A stretch of 64,000 nucleotides of DNA from Rhizobiales bacterium 32-66-11 (lineage in GTDB: Bacteria > Pseudomonadota > Alphaproteobacteria > Rhizobiales > Xanthobacteraceae), in contig NCEH01000048.1 of the NCBI GenBank assembly GCA_002304505.1, forward strand, positions 1 to 64,000, given 5' to 3'. Within the stretch, counting starts at the first letter, position 1. Each line of letters begins with the position of its first letter. The translations under genes were made by a program, and so were the position numbers. Under the pieces are notes generated by a model. The model saw nothing but the letters and a program-made list of their open reading frames with translations. It was not told where the DNA came from and searched no databases. Shown here in pieces: positions 1 to 9,560 of the stretch.

Positions 1-189
1 GTGGAGCGTCCGGCAGCCGCCCCGCCGCCGGCCCAGAAGCCGCCGCAGGCGGAGCCGGCGCCCCCCCGGCCGGCCGGTCCCCCGCCCGCGGCGAAACCAC
101 CGCAAGCCGAGCGGCCCGCCGCTCCTCCGCCGGGCGCGGGAGGTCCCGCCGCCCCGGCTGGTCCGGGTGGCGACAAGGACGGCAAATGA
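1..189 (+). CDS. C-terminal end of a Pro/Ala-rich protein (partial)
   Basis: The reading frame is open from the first base of the window and stops at 189. Its true start therefore probably lies outside, and the GTG at position 1 is unlikely to be the initiator. The visible 62 residues are almost only Pro, Ala, Gly and Lys, with PPQAE and PPPA-type near-repeats, and end in a charged GGDKDGK tail. This looks like a disordered linker or tail. Such tails occur on secreted, periplasmic or cell-envelope proteins, but nothing visible identifies the family. A hairpin follows directly after the stop. Confidence 0.5.
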   Translation: MERPAAAPPPAQKPPQAEPAPPRPAGPPPAAKPPQAERPAAPPPGAGGPAAPAGPGGDKDGK

Positions 190-192
190 AGA

Positions 193-217
193 AGGGCCGG
201 GCAAATTGCCCGACCCT
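193..217 (+). terminator. Hairpin terminator after the Pro-rich ORF
   Basis: An inverted repeat (AGGGCCGGGCAA / TTGCCCGACCCT, one mismatch) lies just after the stop at 189 and is followed by an A/T-rich stretch. It would end transcription of the upstream gene. The orphan gene on the minus strand ends at 237, so the hairpin may serve both directions. Confidence 0.6.
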
Positions 218-236
218 AAATTAAGTAAACTCTCGT

Positions 237-887
237 TTATGTTGCGAAACCACCCGAGATCGCACTAAATACAATTTCAGACTTTGGTATATTTCCAACG
301 TCAACCCTAAGTGGGTGCCAAATTCGAATATCTTCAGAAAATCGCTCACAAGAATATGCGAAACCAGTATGATGATACCCATCATCATTTATTATTTTGT
401 ACGTTGTTACACCTACGATGAACGAAGAAATATATCCGTCTTCTAAAATTGAATTTAAATCGTCTTCGAAAGTAACCGCCCACGGTCTACCATACTCCTC
501 TCCGGGCAAAACCATTCTACCTGAGAATGGAACGCTTTTTTCATTCTCCAATGCAAGATCTTTCAATTTTTGAATTATTAAACTCATATCGTGAACAACA
601 GCAATATTACTACGCGCATCGAGCGCTGGTGTCCGGCCAATATTTTTTACAAATGCCTGAACAAAAATCTGTATCCCCGTAGGGAAAATTTCCAGATCTC
701 CCGCAGGTAGAAGGTTAACATTTAGCCAAGCCCTTTGGTCGATAATGAGTGCATCCTGCGAGATCTTAGCCTGCCTTATCGCAGCCCTCGCCGCAGATGA
801 CGCGGCGATCGCCGCCCAACCGGCAAATATGGTGGATAAAATCGTGCTGAACTTAATCAGGTAATCGAAATAATCCCCCATCTCCAT
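237..887 (-). CDS. Orphan membrane-anchored protein, AT-rich
   Basis: This 216-residue protein matches no family I recognise. Residues about 8-35 form a hydrophobic segment rich in Ala and Ile (a likely single membrane anchor). A short charged stretch follows with a QRAWLNV motif, which I associate with a loose class of small membrane-anchored hypothetical proteins. The rest is a soluble domain with several beta-like segments. The base composition is far more AT-rich than every neighbour, and the codon use differs (AAT, ATA, TTA and AAA are common), which suggests recent horizontal acquisition. No good ribosome binding site is seen before the ATG at 887. The ATG at 881 (MGDYF) is an alternative start. 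Confidence 0.7.
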   Translation of the reverse strand: MEMGDYFDYLIKFSTILSTIFAGWAAIAASSAARAAIRQAKISQDALIIDQRAWLNVNLLPAGDLEIFPTGIQIFVQAFVKNIGRTPALDARSNIAVVHDMSLIIQKLKDLALENEKSVPFSGRMVLPGEEYGRPWAVTFEDDLNSILEDGYISSFIVGVTTYKIINDDGYHHTGFAYSCERFSEDIRIWHPLRVDVGNIPKSEIVFSAISGGFAT

Positions 888-891
888 AATT

Positions 892-906
892 TTAAACCAT
901 TTTTAA
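892..906. promoter_or_regulatory. TTAA-N7-TTAA motif upstream of the AT-rich orphan
   Basis: TTAA at 892-895 and TTAA at 903-906 are separated by exactly seven bases, the spacing of a CtrA binding site, and the intervening ACCATTT resembles the extended CtrA half-site. It lies only a few bases upstream of the orphan gene start. The surrounding DNA is AT-rich, so chance occurrence is quite possible here. Confidence 0.2.
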
Positions 907-962
907 ATTCGATTCCCCAGCGTAAAAATACCAGAAAAATACTGGATAGAAACACACCTTTG

Positions 963-993
963 AAGGAGCCCGCAGTGACACTGCGGGCTCCTT
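963..993 (-). terminator. Perfect hairpin, probable leuA terminator
   Basis: A perfect 15-base inverted repeat (AAGGAGCCCGCAGTG / CACTGCGGGCTCCTT) with almost no loop lies 25 bases downstream of the leuA stop. No strong T-run follows on the minus strand, but the position and perfect stem fit transcription termination for leuA. Confidence 0.65.
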
Positions 994-1017
994 GTCCGGT
1001 CGCCAATACCCGGCCGC

Positions 1018-2604
<1,587 letters not shown>

Positions 2605-2704
2605 TGGCTCGGTCCTTCTCGGGTCTCGGCCGGTCTCCCGCGCGCATCTGGCGTCTTAAGGGAGGGCGGGCCGCACTTGCGCTGATGTCTCGTTCAGATC
2701 CGAT

Positions 2705-2748
2705 CCCCTGAGTGCCCAGGCGCGCAGCGCCCGGCCGGCCCTCAGGGG
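2705..2748 (-). promoter_or_regulatory. Leader hairpin of leuA (candidate attenuator stem)
   Basis: On the minus strand, CCCCTGAG (2748-2741) pairs with CTCAGGGG (2712-2705). An inner GC-rich stem (CCGGGCGC with GCGCCTGG, one G-T pair) extends it. The stem begins at the stop codon of the candidate leucine leader peptide, so a ribosome stalled on the leucine codons would block its formation. I do not see a clear intrinsic terminator with a T-run between here and leuA, so the mechanism is open. Confidence 0.45.
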
Positions 2749-2795
2749 CGGCTAAGGAGAAGGAGCGCGCGCAGAATGAGAGCGTTTCCCGCCAC
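2742..2795 (-). CDS. Candidate leucine-rich leader peptide of leuA
   Basis: A 17-codon frame starting with GTG encodes (V/M)AGNALILRALLLLSRP. Six of its residues are leucine, and four of these are consecutive. This is the layout of the known enterobacterial leu leader peptide, which also has four tandem leucines. Its stop codon overlaps a large hairpin, and it lies about 140 bases upstream of leuA on the same strand. The leucine codon run TCCTTCTC (minus strand) is exactly complementary to GAGAAGGA, which contains the leuA ribosome binding site at 2613-2620. No strong ribosome binding site precedes the GTG, which is the main weakness. Confidence 0.45.
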   Translation of the reverse strand: MAGNALILRALLLLSRP

Positions 2796-3019
2796 CCAGG
2801 GGGTGCGGGAGGAGGGACCTGCGCAGTTCGTCCGATGTGACGACACGGTTCGCGGCTCGCTCACTCAATTGGCTCTCGGACGGTCCTGATAGACGAATTG
2901 CGCCGGCGGCACAAGACAGGCGCGCGTGGGCGGCGCTGTTTCCCGCGCGGGTCCGCCCCCGCCCCTTGCCCCGGACCACGCGAGGCGCCACCCTTCGCAT
3001 TCTTGCACGGGAGTATGCC

Positions 3020-3358
3020 ATGAAGGCTCGCCTGTCCGCCTGCACCCTCGCCGGGCTGCTTCTTTCCGGGCTGCTTCTTGCCGCCTGTACCACCACCTCA
3101 TCCCCGCCGCCTGCGGTGGCGCCGGCCGCCCCCGCCGGAGCCGCCGATTCGACCGCAGGCGCGGCCAGTTGCACCTCGGCCCTGGCGAATTTCATGAAGG
3201 TGGTGGATGCGGACGCGGCGAGCGGCAATCTCAACCCGAGCGTCTTCAAGCGAATCTCTTCCGACCTCGCGACGCCCAAGGCCACCTGCGCCGCCGGCAA
3301 GGATGGCGAATCGCGCAGCCAACTCGCCGCCATCCGCGCCCGCTACGGCTATCCGTAG
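3020..3358 (+). CDS. Small secreted lipoprotein, unknown function
   Basis: The product has 112 residues. It starts with a basic N-terminus and a hydrophobic stretch that ends in the lipobox LLAAC at about residues 19-23, so Cys23 is probably lipidated after signal peptidase II cleavage. A Pro/Ala/Thr-rich linker follows. The C-terminal domain has two further cysteines that could form a disulfide in the periplasm. I chose the ATG at 3020 over the longer open frame because it places the signal peptide at the N-terminus and GGGAG lies just upstream. The family is not recognised. It is divergent from leuA. Confidence 0.75.
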   Translation: MKARLSACTLAGLLLSGLLLAACTTTSSPPPAVAPAAPAGAADSTAGAASCTSALANFMKVVDADAASGNLNPSVFKRISSDLATPKATCAAGKDGESRSQLAAIRARYGYP

Positions 3359-3474
3359 GGCGCGGATGCCGGCCGGATTCATGCGCGCCGAACGTTCGCC
3401 CGAAATCGCGGCGTGATCCGCCGGAAAGCCGCGGTGAAGCCTCACGAAACCGACCTTCGTCCGCGCTAACTCAT

Positions 3475-3490
3475 TGTTTCACGTGAAACA
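3475..3490. other. parS: parS centromere-like site (ParB binding)
   Basis: TGTTTCACGTGAAACA is a perfect 16-bp palindrome and an exact match to the conserved bacterial chromosomal parS consensus (TGTTNCACGTGNAACA). ParB binds parS and spreads along the DNA to load SMC/condensin and, with ParA, to drive origin segregation. The site lies in the convergent intergenic gap between the lipoprotein gene and the Nudix gene. parS sites cluster near oriC, so this places the window in the origin-proximal part of a chromosome. I found no second perfect copy in the window. Confidence 0.85.
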
Positions 3491-3537
3491 TTTTGGAAGA
3501 ATCAAGGCTGCCCGCGGCCCAAAAGAGCCCGGACGCC

Positions 3538-4287
3538 TCAGGGCAGATGATGGCGCAGATAGGATGCGGCGAAGGACGTCACCTTCTCCGTGATCTGGCT
3601 CCGATCCCGGATCACCACCGCATCGACAAGTTCCGGATCGGCCTCCCGCGCAATGAAATCGCGGATGCGCTGGGCGATCTCCTCGCCCGTCATGTCGAAC
3701 ACCAGGCGATGCACCAGGGCGAGGCGCGCGCCGTCGAACACCAGGCTCCAGCCGCCGTCGGCATGGATCAGGGCGGGATCGAGGCCGGTTTCCTCGCGCA
3801 ATTCCCGCAAGGCGGATTGTTCCAGATCCACCCGACCGTCCGGCGTGACATCATTGAGGTCGGGCGTGCCGCCGGGAAAAAACACCCGCCCGGCATTGGC
3901 CGTGCGGGCCCCCATCTCGCCCATCACGAACGCGCCGTCCTTGCCCTGGAGGCCGCACAAAGCGAAGGCGTTCCAGGCCCGAAGCTCGGGCCAGTCGCGC
4001 GCCCGCCACCACAGCAGCGTGGCAAAATCGGTCTCCAGGAAATGGCCCCGCAGGAGCCCGCCCACGAGGGCGAACTCCCGCAGCACCAGGATGCGGCCGT
4101 TCCACAAATGCGGATTGGCCGCCAGTTGGACGGCGAACTCGGCATCGATCTCGGAGCGGTGGGCCTCCGCCTCGGTCCAGACCTCGGCCGTGATCGCAAG
4201 ATCGAAGCCGGTGAACGGCAACACCGTGCCGAACACGCGATCCGCGACCGCAACGGCGGTGCCACCCGTCTCCGAGCCGGCGCTCAC
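3538..4287 (-). CDS. Nudix-fold hydrolase family protein
   Basis: The 249-residue protein carries the catalytic half of a Nudix box (RELREETGL at about residues 163-171). The upstream half (Gx5E) is degenerate, so hydrolase activity is plausible but the substrate is unknown. The N-terminal 90 or so residues are an additional domain. A segment FFPGGTPDLNDV precedes the box. The GTG start at 4287 overlaps the stop of the upstream oxidoreductase gene (GTGA), indicating translational coupling within one operon. It could be a house-cleaning enzyme for oxidised or conjugated nucleotides, by analogy only. Confidence 0.75.
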   Translation of the reverse strand: MSAGSETGGTAVAVADRVFGTVLPFTGFDLAITAEVWTEAEAHRSEIDAEFAVQLAANPHLWNGRILVLREFALVGGLLRGHFLETDFATLLWWRARDWPELRAWNAFALCGLQGKDGAFVMGEMGARTANAGRVFFPGGTPDLNDVTPDGRVDLEQSALRELREETGLDPALIHADGGWSLVFDGARLALVHRLVFDMTGEEIAQRIRDFIAREADPELVDAVVIRDRSQITEKVTSFAASYLRHHLP

Positions 4288-5381
4288 GCCACCGTTTCCA
4301 ACACCGGATAGTCGGTATAGCCCTCGGCGCCGCCGCCATAGAGCGTCTCGCGCTTCAGCTCGTTCAGCGGCGCGCCGGTGCGCAGGCGCTCCACCAGGTC
4401 CGGGTTGGAGATGAAGGGCCGGCCGAAGGCGATCAGGTCCGCCTTGCCTTCCGCCAGCACCTTTTGCGCGAGCGCTAGGTCGTAGCCGTTATTGGTCATC
4501 CAGGCGCCGGAATAGCGGGTGCGCAGCTGCTCGAAATCGAAGCTCGGGTCGACGTCGCGCGGGCCGCCGGTGGCGCCTTCCACCACGTGGATATAGACCG
4601 GCTTCAGCTTCTCCAGCTCTTCCACCGCATAGTTGAACAGCGCCTGGGGATTGCTGTCGGTCAGATCGTTTGCGGGGGTGACCGGCGAAATGCGCAGGCC
4701 GGTGCGCTTGGCGCCGATCTCGTCGATGATCGCCGCGGTTACTTCCAGCAGCAGCCGAGCACGGTTCTCGATCGAGCCGCCATAGGCGTCGGTGCGCATG
4801 TTGGCGCCGTCGCGCAGGAACTGGTCCAGCAGATAGCCGTTGGCGGCGTGGATCTCGACCCCGTCGAAGCCGGCGGCGATGGCATTGGCGGCGGCGCGGC
4901 GATAATCGGCGATGAGGCCGGGAATCTCCTCAAGCGCCAGGGCGCGCGGCGCGGAGGTCTCGGCAAACGTGTTGTTCACGAAGGTCTTGGTCTTCGCCGT
5001 GATGGCGGAAGGCGCCACCGGCGCCCCGCCGTTGGGCTGGAGCGAGACATGGGAGACCCGGCCCACATGCCAGAGCTGGATCACGATCCGCCCGCCCTTG
5101 GCGTGGACCGCGTCCGTCACCTTCTTCCAGCCGGCGACCTGCTCGGCGCTATAGATGCCCGGGGTGTCCTGATAGCCCTGGCCCTGCTGGGAAATCTGCG
5201 TCGCCTCGGTGATGATGAGGCCGGCGGAGGCGCGCTGGGTGTAATATTCCACGGTCAGCGGCCCGGGCACGAAGCCGGGAAGCGCCCGGTTGCGCGTCAA
5301 TGGCGCCATCACGATGCGGTTGGGAAGGCTCATGTCGCCGAGGCGATAGGGGTCGAACAGCGTGGCTTTCGCGTCGCTCAT
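4284..5381 (-). CDS. nemA: Old yellow enzyme family alkene reductase (NemA-like)
   Basis: A flavin (FMN) dependent, NAD(P)H-using ene-reductase of 365 residues, the usual size for NemA-type N-ethylmaleimide reductases. Signatures include the N-terminal LFDPYRLGDMSLPNRIVMAPLTR, VIQLWHVGR, the GFDGVEIHAANGYLLDQFL stretch, and a C-terminal FGRPFISNPDLVERL. It probably reduces electrophilic alkenes, quinones or nitro-compounds in the cytoplasm. I chose the ATG at 5381 (MSDAK) because GAAGG lies upstream and the longer frame has an unlikely N-terminus. It is the first gene of a two-gene unit with the Nudix protein. Confidence 0.9.
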   Translation of the reverse strand: MSDAKATLFDPYRLGDMSLPNRIVMAPLTRNRALPGFVPGPLTVEYYTQRASAGLIITEATQISQQGQGYQDTPGIYSAEQVAGWKKVTDAVHAKGGRIVIQLWHVGRVSHVSLQPNGGAPVAPSAITAKTKTFVNNTFAETSAPRALALEEIPGLIADYRRAAANAIAAGFDGVEIHAANGYLLDQFLRDGANMRTDAYGGSIENRARLLLEVTAAIIDEIGAKRTGLRISPVTPANDLTDSNPQALFNYAVEELEKLKPVYIHVVEGATGGPRDVDPSFDFEQLRTRYSGAWMTNNGYDLALAQKVLAEGKADLIAFGRPFISNPDLVERLRTGAPLNELKRETLYGGGAEGYTDYPVLETVA

Positions 5382-5507
5382 GGGGGGTGACCTTCTGCTT
5401 GCGGCCTGCGGCCGGCAATGGTGCAATGCGAAACAGATAAATCTACAACGGCCGCAACCAAGGGGGCGGCCGAACACTTTTTCGCCATAGGCCCCCAGGC
5501 GCACCCC

Positions 5508-6404
5508 TCAAAGGTGAAGCACCCCCTCCGCAACCACCACCGCATTGCCGCCGATGGTCGCCTCCACCACGTGCCCGCCCTTGACCGTGAAGCCGAGATT
5601 GATGCGGCTCGGCCGCCCCATCTCGAAGCCCTGGTCGATGCGCACTTTGTGGTTGCCCTCCACCCGCGCCTCGGCATCCAGCAGCACGGCGGGAAAGGCG
5701 GCGGCGGCGGCGCCGGTGGCCGGGTCCTCCTCGGTGCCGAGGCCGGGCGAGAACATACGGGCGCGGAAATCGGCGTCGCCCTCCTCATCCGGCGTATAAA
5801 GATAGAGCGCCTCGCCATAGGAGCCGAGGTTGCGGATGAAGGCCGCCTCGTCGGGCCGGGCGCGGGCGAGCGCGGTCAGGTCGGCCACCGGCACGAACAA
5901 GAACGGCACCCCGGCCGAGGCGACCACCGGGCGATGGGCGTCGAAGCCGATGTCGCCGACGCTGAGATTGAGCGCGTCCGCGCAGGCCTGGCGGGAGATG
6001 TCCACGTCCTCCAGCGTGCTGCGGCGCGGCACGATGAAGGTGGCGCTGCCCTTGCGGGCGCCTGAGGCATCGCTGGCCACCTCGCAGATCAGCGTGCCGA
6101 TCTGCTCTTCCAGCCGCATCTGCCCCTTGGCGAGCTTGTCCTCAAGCGCCAGCAGCACCGCCGCCCCCACGGTGGGATGGCCGGCAAACGGCATCTCATG
6201 GGCGGTGGTGAAGATGCGCACCCGCGCCCGGTGGGCGGGGTCCTTCGGCGGCAGGACGAATACCGTCTCGGAGACGTTGAACTCGCGGGTGATCTGCTGC
6301 ATCGCCGCATCGTCGAGCCCGGCGGCGTCCAGCACCACCGCCAGGGGATTGCCGCCGAACGGGCGCGAGGTGAAGACATCAAGCGTCACATAACGGCGCG
6401 GCAT
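5508..6404 (-). CDS. PhzF-family isomerase-like protein
   Basis: The 298-residue length and motifs match the PhzF/YddE family with a diaminopimelate-epimerase-like fold. Visible are the N-terminal [28 protein letters not shown] (with the conserved catalytic Glu), [12 protein letters not shown], and the glycine-rich [10 protein letters not shown]. PhzF itself isomerises a phenazine precursor, but most family members are of unknown substrate. No other phenazine gene is nearby, so a phenazine role should not be assumed. Confidence 0.88.
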   Translation of the reverse strand: MPRRYVTLDVFTSRPFGGNPLAVVLDAAGLDDAAMQQITREFNVSETVFVLPPKDPAHRARVRIFTTAHEMPFAGHPTVGAAVLLALEDKLAKGQMRLEEQIGTLICEVASDASGARKGSATFIVPRRSTLEDVDISRQACADALNLSVGDIGFDAHRPVVASAGVPFLFVPVADLTALARARPDEAAFIRNLGSYGEALYLYTPDEEGDADFRARMFSPGLGTEEDPATGAAAAAFPAVLLDAEARVEGNHKVRIDQGFEMGRPSRINLGFTVKGGHVVEATIGGNAVVVAEGVLHL

Positions 6405-6470
6405 GGCGGGTCATCCGGTGAGGCAGAACGCGAGAGAACGGCCTCGCGCGGCACGAGCCACAGTTTTGCC

Positions 6471-7319
6471 TCAAACCGCCTCCGGCGTGAAGACACGGCT
6501 TGGTCGCACGAACTCTTCCTGCGCCTCAACCAACAACAATTCCCGCGCCCCGGCCTGATCGGTGCGCCGCAGCAGGCCGTAGATCGAGGAGGCGGCCGCC
6601 CCGAGCGCCACCGCAACGCTGCCGCTGCGCTTCCAGTGGAAATAGAACAGGGCCGCGATCGCGTCCCCGGCCCCGTTCGGCGCCACGTCGAGGCGCGGCG
6701 TGCGCACCAGGAACCGCCCTTCCGGGCCGCAGGCGAGCAGGTCGATGGACTGGGCCGGCGTCTCCTGCGTGTGCAGGCTGGTGACGAGCACCACGCCGGG
6801 GCCGGTCTTCTGCAGCTGCGCACAGGCAGCGAGCGCATCGGCGCGGGTCGCAAGTGTTTGCCCGGTCAGCCATTCCAGCTCGAACTGGTTCGGCGTAATC
6901 ACATCCGCCGCCGGCACGGCGAGGTCCCGCATGAATTCGGGAATGCCCGGCCGCACGAAGACGCCGCGCCCCACATCGCCGATCACCGGATCGCAGCAAT
7001 AGGTCGCCCGCGGATTGGCATCGCGCACCCGCGCCACGGTGGCGAGGATCGCCGCGCCGAGGTCGGCCGACCCCATATAGCCGGACAGGACGCCGTCGCA
7101 CTTGGCCAGCTGGCCGCGCTCGGCGATGCCTTCCACCAGTTCGAGCACCAGCGCGGCCTCGAACACCTGCCCGCGCCAGGCCCCGTATCCGGTGTGGTTG
7201 GAGAATTGCACCGTGTGGATCGGCCACACCTCCACCCCGAGGCGCTGGAGCGGGAATACGGCGGAGGCGTTCCCCACGTGTCCGTAGGCGACATGGGACT
7301 GGATGGAGAGGAGGTTCAT
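6471..7319 (-). CDS. pdxY: Pyridoxal kinase
   Basis: A ribokinase-fold kinase of 282 residues that phosphorylates pyridoxal with ATP in the vitamin B6 salvage pathway. The N-terminus MNLLSIQSHVAYGHVGNASA and the WPIHTVQFSNHTGYG segment are typical of PdxY/PdxK. The C-terminal APNGAGDAIAALF contains the GxGD anion hole with the catalytic Asp. I chose the ATG at 7319 because it gives the canonical N-terminus, although the ribosome binding site is weak. It is on the same strand as the PhzF gene, but 66 bases separate them. Confidence 0.93.
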   Translation of the reverse strand: MNLLSIQSHVAYGHVGNASAVFPLQRLGVEVWPIHTVQFSNHTGYGAWRGQVFEAALVLELVEGIAERGQLAKCDGVLSGYMGSADLGAAILATVARVRDANPRATYCCDPVIGDVGRGVFVRPGIPEFMRDLAVPAADVITPNQFELEWLTGQTLATRADALAACAQLQKTGPGVVLVTSLHTQETPAQSIDLLACGPEGRFLVRTPRLDVAPNGAGDAIAALFYFHWKRSGSVAVALGAAASSIYGLLRRTDQAGARELLLVEAQEEFVRPSRVFTPEAV

Positions 7320-7448
7320 GGCCGCGCCCGCTCGGAAGGATGCGGCGGCGTTAGCGCGCATCGGCCTGCAGCACAAATGGATTTTGCTGATCCGCGCCAG
7401 AAGCCGCGCTGATGCCGCCCGCCAGCACCCGCCGGCATTCCGGCGCGG

Positions 7449-8288
7449 CTAGGCTTCCGGCGACTGGCCGTAGGCGCGGCGGCTCACCCGCGCCAGGAAT
7501 CGCCGGGGAACGAGGCGAACCGCAAACGTCATCAAGCGGTTGGCCAGCCCGACCACTTCCACCCTCTTGCCCGCCAGCATGGCCCGGTAGCCCGCTTCCG
7601 CCACCGTGCGGGCATCGGCGACCGGCCCGCGGAACACCCGCGTCGCCCCCATGCCGGCACGGGCGGCAAAGCCGGTGTGTGTGGGTCCGGGACATAAGGC
7701 GGTGACGGCGATGCGGGTCTCGCTCAATTCCTCGCTCAATGCCTCGGAAAACGAGAGCACATAAGCCTTGCTCGCGGCATAGACGGCGGCGAAAGGGCCG
7801 GGCGCAAAGGCGGCGGTGGAGGCAACCTGCACGATCCGCCCCTGTCCGCGCGCCAGCATGCCGGGCAGGACTGCGCGGGTCAGAAGGGTGAGCGCGGCGA
7901 TATTGGTGGCGATCATGCCCTCGGTCGCGGCAAGGTCGGCGTCGACGAACGGCCCGTAAGAGCCGAATCCGGCATTGTTCACCAGGACGTCCAGCTCTGT
8001 TCGGGCGATTTCGGCAGCGAGCCTGTCCACCGCCGCGGGATCGCAGAGATCGGCGACGCGAACCTGAACCTCCACCGCCCCGGCGGCCCGCAAATCACGC
8101 GCGGCCTCCTCCAGGCGGGCGGCATCGCGCGCCACCAGGATCAAGGCGAACCCGTCGCGCGCCAGGAGACGGGCGAACTCCAGCCCGATGCCGCCGCTGC
8201 CGCCGGTGACCAGGGCAAGGCGCGGCTCGCCGGCGGAGGGAGCGCGGGCGGGGGCGGGGATTTGCGAGGGGGAGGAAGCTGGGGCCAT
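7449..8288 (-). CDS. Short-chain dehydrogenase/reductase
   Basis: A classical SDR of 279 residues. The Rossmann motif GGSGGIG binds the dinucleotide, NNAG stabilises the sheet, and the catalytic Ser and YxxxK (YAASK) follow at the usual distance. An extension of about 25 Pro/Ser/Ala-rich residues precedes the core. The C-terminal basic segment (RLVPRRFLARVSRRAYG) resembles that of membrane-associated SDRs of the YqjQ/DltE type. The substrate cannot be predicted. I chose the ATG at 8288, which has AGGA eight bases upstream; 8312 is an alternative. Confidence 0.88.
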   Translation of the reverse strand: MAPASSPSQIPAPARAPSAGEPRLALVTGGSGGIGLEFARLLARDGFALILVARDAARLEEAARDLRAAGAVEVQVRVADLCDPAAVDRLAAEIARTELDVLVNNAGFGSYGPFVDADLAATEGMIATNIAALTLLTRAVLPGMLARGQGRIVQVASTAAFAPGPFAAVYAASKAYVLSFSEALSEELSETRIAVTALCPGPTHTGFAARAGMGATRVFRGPVADARTVAEAGYRAMLAGKRVEVVGLANRLMTFAVRLVPRRFLARVSRRAYGQSPEA

Positions 8289-8459
8289 CTTGGTGTCCTG
8301 TCGCGCCGGCATGGCGCCGATCTTCGGCGCCCCAGGCGCCTTCCGCAAGGCGCGCAGGGATTGCCCGGAGGCGGGCTGCGCCGGCTGCAAGGCCGCGCCC
8401 GCAGCTTTGCGCGGGTGAGCCTTGCGAGGCCACGCGGACCATGCCACTCCCACCCCACG

Positions 8460-9521
8460 ATGCCCCTGCCCGCTCCCCCTCCCCTGTCCTTCGCTCTTCC
8501 GCCCCGCTCCGCCCCCGTGCGGCTTGCCGCCGGCCTGCTGGCGCTCGCCTGGGCCGCGCCAGCCCTCATCGCACCGGCCCTCATCGCAACGGCCCTTATC
8601 GCAACGGCCCTCGTCGCGCCGGCTTTTGCCGCACCCGCCTGCTATGCGCCGGACGCCCTGCGCGCGCGGCCGGGCGAAGAGATCGTGCGCCGCGCCACCG
8701 CCCCCGTTTCCCTGCCCGATGTGCGCCTGCCCCCGGCGCAGCCCGTGCCGGCATCGCTGTCCGGCTCGATTCGCCGGGTGGATCTGCCGGCCGGGGTGAA
8801 GCTGGTGGCCCTCACCTTCGACCTGTGCGAGGCGTCCGGCGAGGTTTCCGGCTATGACGGCGCCCTGGTGGATTATCTGCGCGCCGAGCATGTGCCCGCC
8901 ACCTTCTTCGGCGGCGGCAAATGGATGGTCAGCCATCCCGACCGCGCGGCCCAGATCCTGGCCGATCCGATCTTCGAAATGGGCAACCACACCTGGTCCC
9001 ACGCCAATCTCGCGGTGAAGACCGGGGACGCCATGTCGCGCCAGGTGGACGATGCCGACACCGCCTTCGGCCTGACCCGCGCCGATGCGACGCAAGCCGG
9101 CTGCATGCTGGAAAAGGTGCCCGCCCGCCCGGCGCTGTTTCGCTTCCCCTATGGCTCGTGCAGCGCGGAATCGATGAATTACGTCAACGAGACCGGCCAT
9201 CTGGCGATCCAGTGGGACGTGGATTCCGCCGACCCCGCCTTCCTCGGCGCGACCTTGATGGCGCAGAATATGCTGCGCGCGATCCGCCCCGGCTCGATCG
9301 TGCTGATGCACGCCAACGGGCGCGGCAAGCACACGGCGGAGGCTCTCAGGCAATTGATCCCGGCGCTGCGGGCGAAAGGCTATGGCTTTGTGACGGTGTC
9401 CGACCTGATCGCGGCCGGCAAGCCGGTGATCGCCTCCACCTGCTATTCGGAGCGTCCGGGCGATACGCGCGTCTATGACGAGGCCGCGCGCAGCGGCCGC
9501 CACATCCTCTCGCGCCCCTGA
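8460..9521 (+). CDS. Polysaccharide deacetylase (NodB-homology) family protein
   Basis: The 353-residue protein is probably exported: a long hydrophobic Ala-rich N-terminus ends near AFAAPACYAP. The NodB-homology domain starts with TFDLCE, a variant of motif 1 (TFDDG) that keeps the metal-binding Asp region. Motif 2 appears as NHTWSHANL with the HxxxH-type metal ligands. A later RFPYGSCS and VLMHANG supply motifs 3 and 5. It may deacetylate an N-acetylated glycan in the envelope or biofilm matrix. It is divergent from the SDR gene. The start at 8460 is chosen to put the signal sequence near the N-terminus. Confidence 0.85.
   Translation: MPLPAPPPLSFALPPRSAPVRLAAGLLALAWAAPALIAPALIATALIATALVAPAFAAPACYAPDALRARPGEEIVRRATAPVSLPDVRLPPAQPVPASLSGSIRRVDLPAGVKLVALTFDLCEASGEVSGYDGALVDYLRAEHVPATFFGGGKWMVSHPDRAAQILADPIFEMGNHTWSHANLAVKTGDAMSRQVDDADTAFGLTRADATQAGCMLEKVPARPALFRFPYGSCSAESMNYVNETGHLAIQWDVDSADPAFLGATLMAQNMLRAIRPGSIVLMHANGRGKHTAEALRQLIPALRAKGYGFVTVSDLIAAGKPVIASTCYSERPGDTRVYDEAARSGRHILSRP
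8568..8627 (+). repeat. 15-bp tandem repeat in the signal-peptide region
   Basis: Four 15-bp units (consensus ATCGCAACGGCCCTC) run in frame and encode IAPAL, IATAL, IATAL and VAPAF, lengthening the hydrophobic part of the deacetylase signal peptide. Such in-frame repeats can change copy number by slippage. Confidence 0.75.
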
Positions 9522-9560
9522 GCGCGGAACCGTTCAGAACCAAAGAAGAAAGACCTTCCC

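Noticed and set aside
4578-4593. CACCACGTGGAT, another CACGTG palindrome considered as parS
   Set aside because: Flanking bases do not fit the parS consensus, and it is within the coding sequence of the alkene reductase.
5508-6404. PhzF gene as sign of a phenazine biosynthesis cluster
   Set aside because: No phzA-E or phzG is present; PhzF-like proteins are widespread and mostly unrelated to phenazines.
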